33,504 nt of DNA from the NCBI GenBank assembly GCA_002338715.1, contig DDIR01000123.1:1-33504 (forward strand), given 5' to 3'. The notes under the pieces were generated by a model. That model worked only from the letters and a program-made list of their open reading frames with translations, was not told where the DNA came from and made no database searches. The position numbers were made by a program, and so were the translations under genes. The stretch is from Phycisphaerales bacterium UBA1845 (GTDB lineage Bacteria > Planctomycetota > Phycisphaerae > UBA1845). Positions 1 to 6,494 of this stretch are shown here, one piece after another (positions within the stretch are counted from its first letter, which is position 1; every line of letters begins with the position of its first letter).

Positions 1-113
1 TGGGCACGGCCCACCCTACGAAGGCGAAGTTGTCAACTAGAAGGTAATTTGCGGGCAGAAGGTAACTGGCGGGAATTCTCAAACGCCCTAGACCATCGAA
101 TCGGAAACTTGAA
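1..113. other. Leader region upstream of the BMC operon
   Basis: No gene is supported here. Bases 2-12 contain a short GC-rich palindrome (GGGC-ACG-GCCC) followed by CCACCCTACG, which looks like the end of a dispersed repeat. The frame of the first shell gene is closed by a TAA at 63-65. I see no convincing -35/-10 pair and only a weak Shine-Dalgarno (GGAAAC) before the first gene. The operon may therefore start outside the window. Confidence 0.35.
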
Positions 114-737
114 ATGGCCAATGTCGATCTACGAACGTACTGTTTTCTGGACAGCATCCAACCGCAATACGCCGCGTTTCTTGGAACGGTTGCGCAGGGC
201 TTCCTTCCCGTCGCGGGGATGGCCAGTCTGTACATCGAAATCTCACCCGGTATTGAAATCAACCGCGTGACCGACATCGCCCTCAAAAGCACCAACGTCA
301 AACCGGGCATGCAGATCGTCGAACGCTTGTACGGCATGCTTGAAATTCACTCCGAATCACAAGCCGACGTCCGCCAAGCCGGTGCGTCCATTCTCGAATC
401 GCTGGAACTCACCGAAGAGGATCGCATCAAACCGCGCATCGCGTCGAGTCAGGTCATTCGCCGCGTCGACGATCACCAGACCCAGTTGGTCAACCGCATG
501 CGTCATGGCAACATGATCATCGCCGGGCAAACGCTCTACGTGATGGAAGTCGAACCCGCGGGTTATGCGGCGCTGGCGGCGAACGAAGCCGAGAAAGCGG
601 CCAACATCAACGTCCTCGAAGTGCGCGTGTTCGGAAGTTTCGGGCGGTTGTACCTTGGCGGTGAGGAGCGGGACATCGAAGTAGGCTATCAGGCGGCGCT
701 CGCCGCCATCGAAGGCGTAACCGGTAAAGACAAATAA
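114..737 (+). CDS. BMC shell protein with two tandem BMC domains (BMC-T)
   Basis: The 207-residue product is a trimer-type shell protein that would form a pseudohexameric tile in a bacterial microcompartment. Residues ~36-100 form one BMC domain ([20 protein letters not shown]..., with [20 protein letters not shown]). Residues ~135-203 form a second ([20 protein letters not shown]..., [20 protein letters not shown]). The ~35-residue N-terminal leader ([20 protein letters not shown]) precedes the first domain and may reflect a circularly permuted fold, as in EutL/PduB-like proteins; this is inference. It is the first visible gene of a same-strand BMC operon, 75 bp before the hexamer gene. The ATG at 114 has a weak ribosome site. 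The shell role is well supported; the BMC-T subclass and pore type are not resolved. Confidence 0.85.
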   Translation: MANVDLRTYCFLDSIQPQYAAFLGTVAQGFLPVAGMASLYIEISPGIEINRVTDIALKSTNVKPGMQIVERLYGMLEIHSESQADVRQAGASILESLELTEEDRIKPRIASSQVIRRVDDHQTQLVNRMRHGNMIIAGQTLYVMEVEPAGYAALAANEAEKAANINVLEVRVFGSFGRLYLGGEERDIEVGYQAALAAIEGVTGKDK

Positions 738-812
738 ACAGTTTGCGAATAAACGATTCGGCGGCAATTCCGTCGTCGAATTCGACAAGAGCTTCAAAGG
801 AGGTTCATCATT

Positions 813-1109
813 ATGGCAGATGCCTTGGGTATGATTGAATGTCGCAGTTTCCCGACGGTGGTCGAAGCCGCCGACGCAATGGTGAAAGCGGCAAAAGTCG
901 AACTTGTCACTTACGAAAAGACCGGCGGTGGGTATGTCAGTGCGGTGGTGCGCGGTGATGTGGCAGCCGTCAAAGCCGCTTGCGATGCTGGTCAGGCAGC
1001 CGCTTCGCGCGTCGGTGAAGTGGTGGCGGTGCATGTGATCGCCCGTCCGCACGCCAACGTGGATTCCGTCATCCCGCTCGGTCGCGCCGACAAGGGCAAG
1101 AAGGGCTAA
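813..1109 (+). CDS. BMC hexameric shell protein (BMC-H, EutM/PduA-like)
   Basis: The 98-residue single-domain protein has the canonical BMC fold signature. It starts [20 protein letters not shown], continues with [15 protein letters not shown], and ends the domain with [15 protein letters not shown]. Such proteins form the hexagonal tiles that make up most of the shell, with a central pore for metabolites; the TGGGYV segment sits where the pore loop is expected. The ribosome site AAAGGAGG at 797-804 is the strongest in the operon, as expected for the most abundant shell subunit. A short Lys/Gly-rich tail (RADKGKKG) follows the domain. It is the only BMC-H gene in the window, whereas there are three pentamer genes and two tandem-domain genes. 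Confidence 0.96.
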   Translation: MADALGMIECRSFPTVVEAADAMVKAAKVELVTYEKTGGGYVSAVVRGDVAAVKAACDAGQAAASRVGEVVAVHVIARPHANVDSVIPLGRADKGKKG

Positions 1110-1196
1110 CACTGGCGTTGATGTGTCCTGTGGGTACGCGCGGTCGTTGGTTGCGCAGTGCCACGTCATGGCATTTTTTGCATTGGAGCCCTCAAC

Positions 1197-1505
1197 ATGG
1201 TCCTTGCCAAAGTCGTTGGCACGGTTGTCGCCACGCAAAAAGAAGCGTCGCTCGAAGGTCTGCGCATGATGGTGTGCAAACCGGTTGACATCGACGGCCA
1301 GGAGAAGTCCGGTTTGGTCGTTGCGGTCGATGCCGTGGGGGCTGGCGTGGGCGAACTCGTGATGTATGCCACGGGAAGTTCGGCGCGTCAGACGACGGTG
1401 ACGCGCGATCGGCCTTGCGATGCGGTGATCATGGCCATCGTCGACCAATGGGAAGTCAACGGCGCGTACAAGTACAAAAAAGACGAGGATCCGCCCTACA
1501 ACTAA
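1197..1505 (+). CDS. BMC pentameric vertex protein (BMC-P, EutN/CcmL family), copy 1
   Basis: The 102-residue protein belongs to the EutN/CcmL family, whose pentamers cap the vertices of microcompartments. It opens with the family signature MVLAKVVGTVVATQKEASLE and has the internal VVAVDAVGAGVGELVMYATG strand-turn-strand typical of the family. It ends with DAVIMAIVDQWEV and a charged tail (YKYKKDEDPPYN). An in-frame ATG at 1158 would add 13 residues. The ATG at 1197 is preferred because GGAG lies 8 bases upstream and family members start at this point. It is the first of three divergent BMC-P paralogues here, as in other PVM-type loci. Confidence 0.94.
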   Translation: MVLAKVVGTVVATQKEASLEGLRMMVCKPVDIDGQEKSGLVVAVDAVGAGVGELVMYATGSSARQTTVTRDRPCDAVIMAIVDQWEVNGAYKYKKDEDPPYN

Positions 1506-1525
1506 CCCGCATTCAGGATAAGACG

Positions 1526-1549
1526 TGCCACTGCTCTGTGAGCAGTGAA
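1526..1549 (+). repeat. 22-bp hairpin repeat, copy 1 (BMC operon)
   Basis: TGCCACTGCTC-TGT-GAGCAGTG is a perfect 8-bp inverted repeat (CACTGCTC/GAGCAGTG) with a 3-base loop. The same 22 bases recur at 4219-4240 and, inverted, at 4270-4291. This copy lies between the first pentamer gene and the aldehyde dehydrogenase, where the transcript could form a stem. There is no T-tract, so it is not a standard terminator. Confidence 0.85.
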
Positions 1550-1581
1550 TGGTCTTCAATGCCAACGGGAAGAAGGCGAAC

Positions 1582-3033
1582 GTGAGTCAACTGTCCCAAC
1601 AACAAATCGATCGCATCGCCCAGGCGGTGCTCGCCCGATTGGGGGCTGGCGCGGTATCGGGCGGGTCGCCATCGTCGATGCCGGCGGCTGACCAGTTTGG
1701 TCGCGAAGTCATCGGCGTGTTTGCCGAGTTGGACTCAGCCGTCAATGCGGCCAACGCAGCGTTTCGGGCGTTCGATACGCTGAAATTGTCGCACCGAGAC
1801 AAGATCATCACCAACATTCGCAGACACATGCTCGACGCTGCGGAAATGTTGGCGGACGAAGCCCACCGCGAGACGGGCTTGGGCCGCTATGAAGACAAGG
1901 TGATTAAGAATCGGTTGGTGACGAACAAGACGCCGGGCACGGAAGTGCTTCGTGCCGAAGCGCAATCGGGTGACAGGGGGTTGTCGCTTTTTGAACGCGC
2001 CCCATTCGGTGTCATCGGTTCGATCACGCCAACGACCAATCCAACGTCCACGATCATCTGCAACACCATCGGCATGTTAGCGGCTGGCAATGCGGTGGTG
2101 TTCAACGTGCACCCCAACGCCAAGAATTGTTCGATCAAATGCATCGACCTCTTGAACCGGGCGATCATCGAAGCTGGTGGACCGCCGAACCTTGCGGTGA
2201 CACTCGCGCATCCGACCGTCGAAACGGCGCAGGCGTTGATGCTGCATCCGGGCATTCGATTGCTCGTGGTGACCGGTGGCGCGGGTGTGGTCAACGTGGC
2301 GATGAAAAGCGGCAAGCGGGCGATCTGTGCCGGTCCGGGCAATCCACCGATCGTCGTGGACGAGACGGCTGACATCGATCAAGCCGGCAGGGACGTTGTA
2401 CTCGGCGCATCGTTCGACAACAACATCATCTGCACCGACGAGAAGGAAACGTTCGTCGTCTCGCAGGTGGCGGACAAGTTGCTCAAGTCGATGTCCGCAA
2501 ACGGCGCGGTTGTGTTGACGCAATCGCAGACGAAACAGTTGGAAAACCTGATCTTCACCAAGACCAATGGCCCGCGAAAAGCGGCGACCGTCAACCGCGA
2601 GCTCATTGGCAAAAATGCCGGCGTGATCTTGCAGAAGATCGGAATGAATGTGCCAGCCGACCTGCGACTTGGCGTCATCGATGTGGGCGTGAACCATCCG
2701 CTCATCTGGACGGAGCAGATGATGCCGATCATGCCGGTCGCGCGGGTGTCGAGTGCGAACGAGGCGATCGATCTCGCCGTCGAGGCGGAAGGCGGCCGAC
2801 GTCACACAGCCGTCATGCACTCTAAGAACATCGACAACCTCTCGCGCATGGCGCGGCTGATCAACTGCAGCATCTTCGTGAAGAACGGTCCATGCTACAA
2901 CGGTCTCGGCGAAGGGGGTGAAGGATACACCTCGTTCTCGATCGCCAGCCCGACGGGTGAGGGGATGACCGATCCGCGAACGTTCTCGCGCTTGCGACGC
3001 TGCGTGCTAGTGGATCACTTCAGAATCGTATGA
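1582..3033 (+). CDS. CoA-acylating aldehyde dehydrogenase of the microcompartment (PduP/EutE-like)
   Basis: The enzyme should oxidise an aldehyde, probably L-lactaldehyde in a PVM-type compartment, to its acyl-CoA with NAD+ and CoA inside the shell. From the GTG at 1582 it is 483 residues. Residues 2-20 (SQLSQQQIDRIAQAVLARL) form an amphipathic helix typical of N-terminal encapsulation peptides, followed by a Gly/Ala/Ser/Pro linker. The cofactor segment is FGVIGSITPTTNPTSTIICN. The likely catalytic Cys is residue 284 in FDNNIICTDEKE, matching the PduP/EutE family. An ATG at 1549 would add 11 residues but abuts the hairpin repeat and lacks a ribosome site. AAGAAGG lies just before the GTG, so I chose the GTG. 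The stop overlaps the next start (ATGA), implying coupled translation. Confidence 0.92.
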   Translation: MSQLSQQQIDRIAQAVLARLGAGAVSGGSPSSMPAADQFGREVIGVFAELDSAVNAANAAFRAFDTLKLSHRDKIITNIRRHMLDAAEMLADEAHRETGLGRYEDKVIKNRLVTNKTPGTEVLRAEAQSGDRGLSLFERAPFGVIGSITPTTNPTSTIICNTIGMLAAGNAVVFNVHPNAKNCSIKCIDLLNRAIIEAGGPPNLAVTLAHPTVETAQALMLHPGIRLLVVTGGAGVVNVAMKSGKRAICAGPGNPPIVVDETADIDQAGRDVVLGASFDNNIICTDEKETFVVSQVADKLLKSMSANGAVVLTQSQTKQLENLIFTKTNGPRKAATVNRELIGKNAGVILQKIGMNVPADLRLGVIDVGVNHPLIWTEQMMPIMPVARVSSANEAIDLAVEAEGGRRHTAVMHSKNIDNLSRMARLINCSIFVKNGPCYNGLGEGGEGYTSFSIASPTGEGMTDPRTFSRLRRCVLVDHFRIV

Positions 3034-3614
3034 GTGAATTACCGGCCATCGCTTTAATTGAGTTTTCGAGTATCGCGGCTGGCACGTTTGCAGCCGACGC
3101 GATGGTCAAAGAGGCGTCGGTGCAGCTTTTGCGTGTGGGGACGATTCAGCCGGGGCGGTTTCTCGTGCTGATCGGCGGAATGGTCGCCGAAGTCGAACTC
3201 TCTTACAAAGCCGGCATCCGTGCGGGTACGCCGCAGGTTTTGGACGATATTTTTCTGCCCGACGCCCATCGCGACGTGGTCAAAGGCATCGGCGGGGGAC
3301 GGTTGGCCAAGGCGTCCGACGCGATGCTCACGCTGGAGACGTCAACGTCGAGCGCGATTGTCCGCGCGGCAGACGCGGTTGCGAAGGGGGCGCTGGTGTC
3401 GCTGATGGAATTGCGGCTTGGCGATGGTCTTGGCGGAAAGGGATTTGCGCGGTTTGTCGGTTTGCGTTCGGACGTCGAAGCCGCTTCGCAGATTGCCAAC
3501 GATGCGCTCGTTGGCAGGGACGTGCAGTTTTGTGAGTCGATCGTGTCGCGTATCGACGAAGCGCTGGCCGACCGATTGGCGGAGTCGTCGCGCTTTGATG
3601 GTTCGAGCAAGTAA
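3030..3614 (+). CDS. BMC tandem-domain shell protein, PduT-like
   Basis: The 194-residue protein has two BMC domains. The first starts ALIEFSSIAAGTFAADAMVK and the second AMLTLETSTSSAIVRAADAV. The layout and the segment VGTIQPGRFLVLIGG align with PduT and Haliangium BMC-T1. In PduT the pore carries a [4Fe-4S] cluster held by the Cys of an ICPGKF motif; here that position is Gln40 (IQPGRF), so this trimer probably does not bind a pore Fe-S cluster. The start overlaps the dehydrogenase stop by 4 bases, coupling the shell and enzyme genes. The second domain retains the GIGGK-like turn as GLGGKGFARFVG. A single Cys lies near the C-terminus (VQFCES). Confidence 0.88.
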   Translation: MSELPAIALIEFSSIAAGTFAADAMVKEASVQLLRVGTIQPGRFLVLIGGMVAEVELSYKAGIRAGTPQVLDDIFLPDAHRDVVKGIGGGRLAKASDAMLTLETSTSSAIVRAADAVAKGALVSLMELRLGDGLGGKGFARFVGLRSDVEAASQIANDALVGRDVQFCESIVSRIDEALADRLAESSRFDGSSK

Positions 3615-3639
3615 TCCGTAACCAGGGAATGCAAGTCGA

Positions 3640-3918
3640 ATGTTGTTGGGACGCATCATCGGAACGGTCGTGGCCACCGAAGTCTGCGAAGGGCTTAAGG
3701 GGGTACCATACCTGCTCGTACAACCGCTGTCGCCGCAAGGTGATGAGCGGGGCGAACCGATTGTCTGCGCCGATTCGACGAACATGGCCGGTCCGGGTGA
3801 ACTGGTTTATTACGAAGGCGGTCGCGAAGCTGCGATGACGCTTCGCGAGACATTTGTGCCCGTTGATCACGCGATCGTCGGGATTGTGGACGATGTTCAC
3901 CAGGAGCCTTCGAAGTGA
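3640..3918 (+). CDS. BMC pentameric vertex protein (BMC-P, EutN/CcmL family), copy 2
   Basis: The 92-residue vertex protein starts MLLGRIIGTVVATEVCEGLK and ends DHAVIGIVDDVHQEPSK, both typical of EutN/CcmL proteins. The central part has the family's ...MAGPGELVYYEGGREAAM turn. It differs clearly from copies 1 and 3, so the three pentamers are old paralogues, not recent duplicates. The start codon is preceded by AGGGA about 11 bases upstream, a modest ribosome site. Its stop (TGA) overlaps the GTG of copy 3, so the two are translationally coupled. Confidence 0.93.
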   Translation: MLLGRIIGTVVATEVCEGLKGVPYLLVQPLSPQGDERGEPIVCADSTNMAGPGELVYYEGGREAAMTLRETFVPVDHAIVGIVDDVHQEPSK

Positions 3919-4184
3919 TTACCGGCGTGGTGACAGGTGAAATCGTCTCGACGATCAACCATCCGTTCTACAACGGAAAGCGGATGCTGATTGTTGAAAA
4001 GACCGACGAACATGGCAAACGCAGCGATGACTACATTATCGCGGTGGCGGCTGTTGAAGCTGGCGTCGGAGATTCGGTGCTTATCGTTGACGAAGGCAAT
4101 GGGGCACGGCAGATCCTTCGCGACAGCAGCGGTCCGGTTCGTTCGGTCGTCGTCGGCATCATCGATGAAGTGCACGTCGGCTAG
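3915..4184 (+). CDS. BMC pentameric vertex protein (BMC-P, EutN/CcmL family), copy 3
   Basis: The 89-residue protein begins MITGVVTGEIVSTINHPFYN and ends SVVVGIIDEVHVG, matching the EutN/CcmL fold. The middle holds DDYIIAVAAVEAGVGDSVLI, the family core. It starts with GTG, overlaps the stop of copy 2, and has GGAG (3902-3905) 9 bases upstream. With copies 1 and 2 it gives three distinct pentamers in one operon, a known trait of PVM-type compartments; they may form different vertices or homo-pentamers. It is the last shell gene. A 172-bp gap with two hairpin repeats separates it from the aldolase. Confidence 0.93.
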   Translation: MITGVVTGEIVSTINHPFYNGKRMLIVEKTDEHGKRSDDYIIAVAAVEAGVGDSVLIVDEGNGARQILRDSSGPVRSVVVGIIDEVHVG

Positions 4185-4218
4185 TCGCTGTCGGTTGAAG
4201 TAGCAAAGTCAATCGAAA

Positions 4219-4240
4219 TGCCACTGCTCTGTGAGCAGTG
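4219..4240 (+). repeat. 22-bp hairpin repeat, copy 2
   Basis: An exact copy of the 1526-1547 repeat with the same orientation. Together with the inverted copy at 4270-4291 it can fold either as two small stems or as one long 22-bp stem closing a 29-base loop. It lies between the last pentamer gene and the aldolase. Confidence 0.88.
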
Positions 4241-4269
4241 AAGATCCGAAATCATCTTCGGTCGCCCAA

Positions 4270-4291
4270 CACTGCTCACAGAGCAGTGGCA
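4270..4291 (-). repeat. 22-bp hairpin repeat, copy 3 (inverted)
   Basis: The reverse complement of copy 2 with no mismatch (CACTGCTCACAGAGCAGTGG then CA). The 29 bases between copies 2 and 3 contain no gene. The 65 bases after it, up to the aldolase start, are more AT-rich (e.g. GTTATTACAGTACATT) and could hold a promoter, but no clear -35/-10 pair stands out. Confidence 0.88.
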
Positions 4292-4356
4292 CGGTTGGTC
4301 GAGTTATTACAGTACATTTGCGATCACAACGTTGCTTTTGAAAGTCGCGCAATTCA

Positions 4357-5052
4357 ATGGAATGGCAACTACGACGTGAGATGGTCTCCATTGCGAAGCG
4401 CATCGATGAGCGGCGGCTTGTCGCGGCGAGCGATGGAAACATCAGCGTACGAATCGGCGGTGGGCATCAGCGTACCGGGCGCATCCTGATCACGCCGAGC
4501 GGTGTCGCACTCGGCAGTCTTCGCCCGCAAGATATCGTGATGATCGACCACGACGGACGCGTTCTTTCCGGCGATCTCAAAAAGTCGTCTGAGTTTCGAT
4601 TGCACCTGATGGTGTACGAAGTGCGCAAGGATGTGCGAGCAGTCATTCACGCCCACCCGCCGATCGCCAACGCGTTTACCTTCGCGGGCGTTCCGCTTGA
4701 TTCGTGCATTGTTCCGGAAGTCGTCGCGACGCTCGGATGCATTCCCACGACCGAATATGGCACGCCAGCCACCGATGAAGGCGCGATTGTCGCGCGGGAC
4801 GTCATCGCCGATCACGATGCGATCATGCTCCAGCGGCATGGCAGCGTGACCGTTGGCGATTCGCTCACGTCGGCGTATCACAAGTTGGAAAAGTTGGAGC
4901 ATACGGCTGAGGTGCTGCTAGCCGCCTATCAACTGGGCGGTCCGCGGAAGCTTTCGCAGGACGAAATCCTGAAACTCGCGAAGCTGCGCGAGGATTTGGG
5001 GATCGGTTCGGGGGACGATGTGCTGAGAGCGTGCAGAACAGATCGGAAGTAG
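4357..5052 (+). CDS. Class II (zinc) aldolase, L-fuculose/L-rhamnulose-1-phosphate aldolase-like
   Basis: The 231-residue enzyme should cleave a deoxyketose-1-phosphate to dihydroxyacetone phosphate and L-lactaldehyde, feeding the compartment's aldehyde dehydrogenase. The metal ligands are His98 and His100 (VIHAHPP) and His161 (LQRHGS), with the catalytic Glu at residue 79 (SSEFRLH). The spacing 79-98-100-161 equals the E. coli FucA spacing 73-92-94-155. The phosphate-binding region SDGNISVR and TPSGVALGSL is present. The C-terminus extends ~20 residues past the fold (DLGIGSGDDVLRACRTDRK) and could include a targeting tail, which is inference. The ribosome site is weak. The next gene, purD, is convergent, with a 4-base gap and no terminator between them. 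The exact sugar phosphate cannot be read from sequence. Confidence 0.9.
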   Translation: MEWQLRREMVSIAKRIDERRLVAASDGNISVRIGGGHQRTGRILITPSGVALGSLRPQDIVMIDHDGRVLSGDLKKSSEFRLHLMVYEVRKDVRAVIHAHPPIANAFTFAGVPLDSCIVPEVVATLGCIPTTEYGTPATDEGAIVARDVIADHDAIMLQRHGSVTVGDSLTSAYHKLEKLEHTAEVLLAAYQLGGPRKLSQDEILKLAKLREDLGIGSGDDVLRACRTDRK

Positions 5053-5056
5053 CCGC

Positions 5057-6331
5057 CTACATGTTGGCCGCGATATCTGTGCGATAGGTTGCGCCGTCGA
5101 AGCGAATCTTACCGACGGATTGATAGGCTTTTTCCCGAGCAGCAGCCGCACTTTCACCCAGCGCCGTCACACCCAGCACCCGCCCGCCGGCTGTCCTGGT
5201 GCCTGCAACATGCGACTTCGTTCCCGCGTGGAAAACGAAGACATCATCGCGTACGTCGGTATTCAATCCTTCGATTGATTTGCCAGTCGAGTAATTGCCG
5301 GGGTATCCGCCCGAGGCCATCACGACGCAAACGGCTGTTCGATCGTCCCAATCGATCGACGCATCCTCGAGTTTTCCATTCGCACACGCATAGAGCAATT
5401 CGAGCAGGTCGCTCTTGAGTCGCGGGATGACGACCTGCGTTTCAGGGTCGCCGAATCGACAGTTGAATTCGAGCACTTTCGGACCGCCAGCCGTCAGCAT
5501 CAATCCGACGTAGAGTACGCCGCGATAGACGCATCCTTCCCGGCGCAGTCCGTCGAGTGTCGGGATGATGATCTCGTGTTGCACCTGGTCGAGCAGGCTG
5601 TCGGTGGCGTGCGGTGATGGCGAAATCGCTCCCATGCCGCCAGTGTTCGGGCCTTCGTCGTTGTCACCGAGACGTTTGTAGTCTTGTGCGGTTTCGAGGA
5701 CGTAGATGGTCCGGTCGTCGATCAACGCGAGGACGGAAATCTCCGGGCCTTTGAGGCGTTCTTCGACGACGACGGTTTGGCCGGCATCACCGAACTGCCC
5801 TTTGCCCATGATGTCTTCGACCGCCAGCAACGCCTGATACGGTTCGTCGCAAACGATGACGCCTTTGCCAGCTGCCAATCCTGCGGCTTTGACGACCTGG
5901 GGCGTGTCTCGCGTGGCGATGTACTCTTTCGCCCGTTCGAGTTTGTCGAATATCCGCGCTTCTGCCGTCGGTACGAGGGCCTGGGTCATGATTTTCTTGG
6001 CGAAGGCCTTGTCGCCTTCGAGCCGGGCGGCTGCCTTGGTTGGCCCGAAGATGCAAAGTCCTTCGTCGTTAAATCGGTCAACGATTCCAGCGCACAGGGG
6101 CGCTTCGGGACCGACGATGGTGAAATCGATCTGGTTGGCTTTTGCGGCTGCGATGACGGCATTTTGATCGCTCGGATCAACATCAAGGTTCTTTGCGATG
6201 GATGCGGTGCCCGCGTTCCCGGGCATGCAGAAGAGCTGGCCCAGTCGGGGGCTCATCGCCACTTTGGAGGCCAATGCGTGCTCGCGCCCACCGCTTCCGA
6301 TGATCAGGACGTTGAGTTTTTCCGGGGCCAT
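5057..6331 (-). CDS. purD: Phosphoribosylamine-glycine ligase (GAR synthetase)
   Basis: The 424-residue cytoplasmic enzyme of purine synthesis joins phosphoribosylamine and glycine using ATP. It begins LNVLIIGSGGREHALASKVA, the PurD signature. It contains the ATP-grasp elements VVKAAGLAAGKGVIVCDE and VVVEERLKGPEISVLALID. The family motif DNDEGPNTGGMGAISPSP precedes the metal-binding LEFNCRFGDPETQVV. Length is normal for the family. An upstream in-frame ATG at 6406 exists, but the ATG at 6331 has GGAG 8 bases before it and matches the family start. It converges on the aldolase gene and shows no link to the compartment. Confidence 0.97.
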   Translation of the reverse strand: MAPEKLNVLIIGSGGREHALASKVAMSPRLGQLFCMPGNAGTASIAKNLDVDPSDQNAVIAAAKANQIDFTIVGPEAPLCAGIVDRFNDEGLCIFGPTKAAARLEGDKAFAKKIMTQALVPTAEARIFDKLERAKEYIATRDTPQVVKAAGLAAGKGVIVCDEPYQALLAVEDIMGKGQFGDAGQTVVVEERLKGPEISVLALIDDRTIYVLETAQDYKRLGDNDEGPNTGGMGAISPSPHATDSLLDQVQHEIIIPTLDGLRREGCVYRGVLYVGLMLTAGGPKVLEFNCRFGDPETQVVIPRLKSDLLELLYACANGKLEDASIDWDDRTAVCVVMASGGYPGNYSTGKSIEGLNTDVRDDVFVFHAGTKSHVAGTRTAGGRVLGVTALGESAAAAREKAYQSVGKIRFDGATYRTDIAANM

Positions 6332-6435
6332 CAATGAATCTCCAATGCCTTCGATGCGCGAATGGTACGCATGATTGGCGAATCCAACAACCGCATGACG
6401 CGGCAAATCGGGCCCAGCATGGGAAATCTGCGCGC

Positions 6436-6468
6436 AAAAAAAGCGCCGCGACTCGAAAGCCGCGGCGC
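6436..6468 (-). terminator. Rho-independent terminator of the giant protease gene
   Basis: Read on the minus strand, GCGCCGCG pairs perfectly with CGCGGCGC around a 10-base loop (6443-6468) and is followed by seven T residues (6436-6442). It starts 26 bases after the stop of the 6495-12695 gene, in the right orientation. The remaining gap to purD (6332-6435) would carry the purD promoter. Confidence 0.9.
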
Positions 6469-6494
6469 CTGGAGGTTGGAATTGACGATCAGGC

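Noticed and set aside
357..1565. 402-residue open frame on the minus strand across three shell genes
   Set aside because: It is antisense to clear BMC genes, has His/Arg/Asp-rich composition typical of a shadow frame and no domain.
5684..6337. 217-residue plus-strand frame opposite purD
   Set aside because: It is antisense to a clear, full-length purD and has no independent support.
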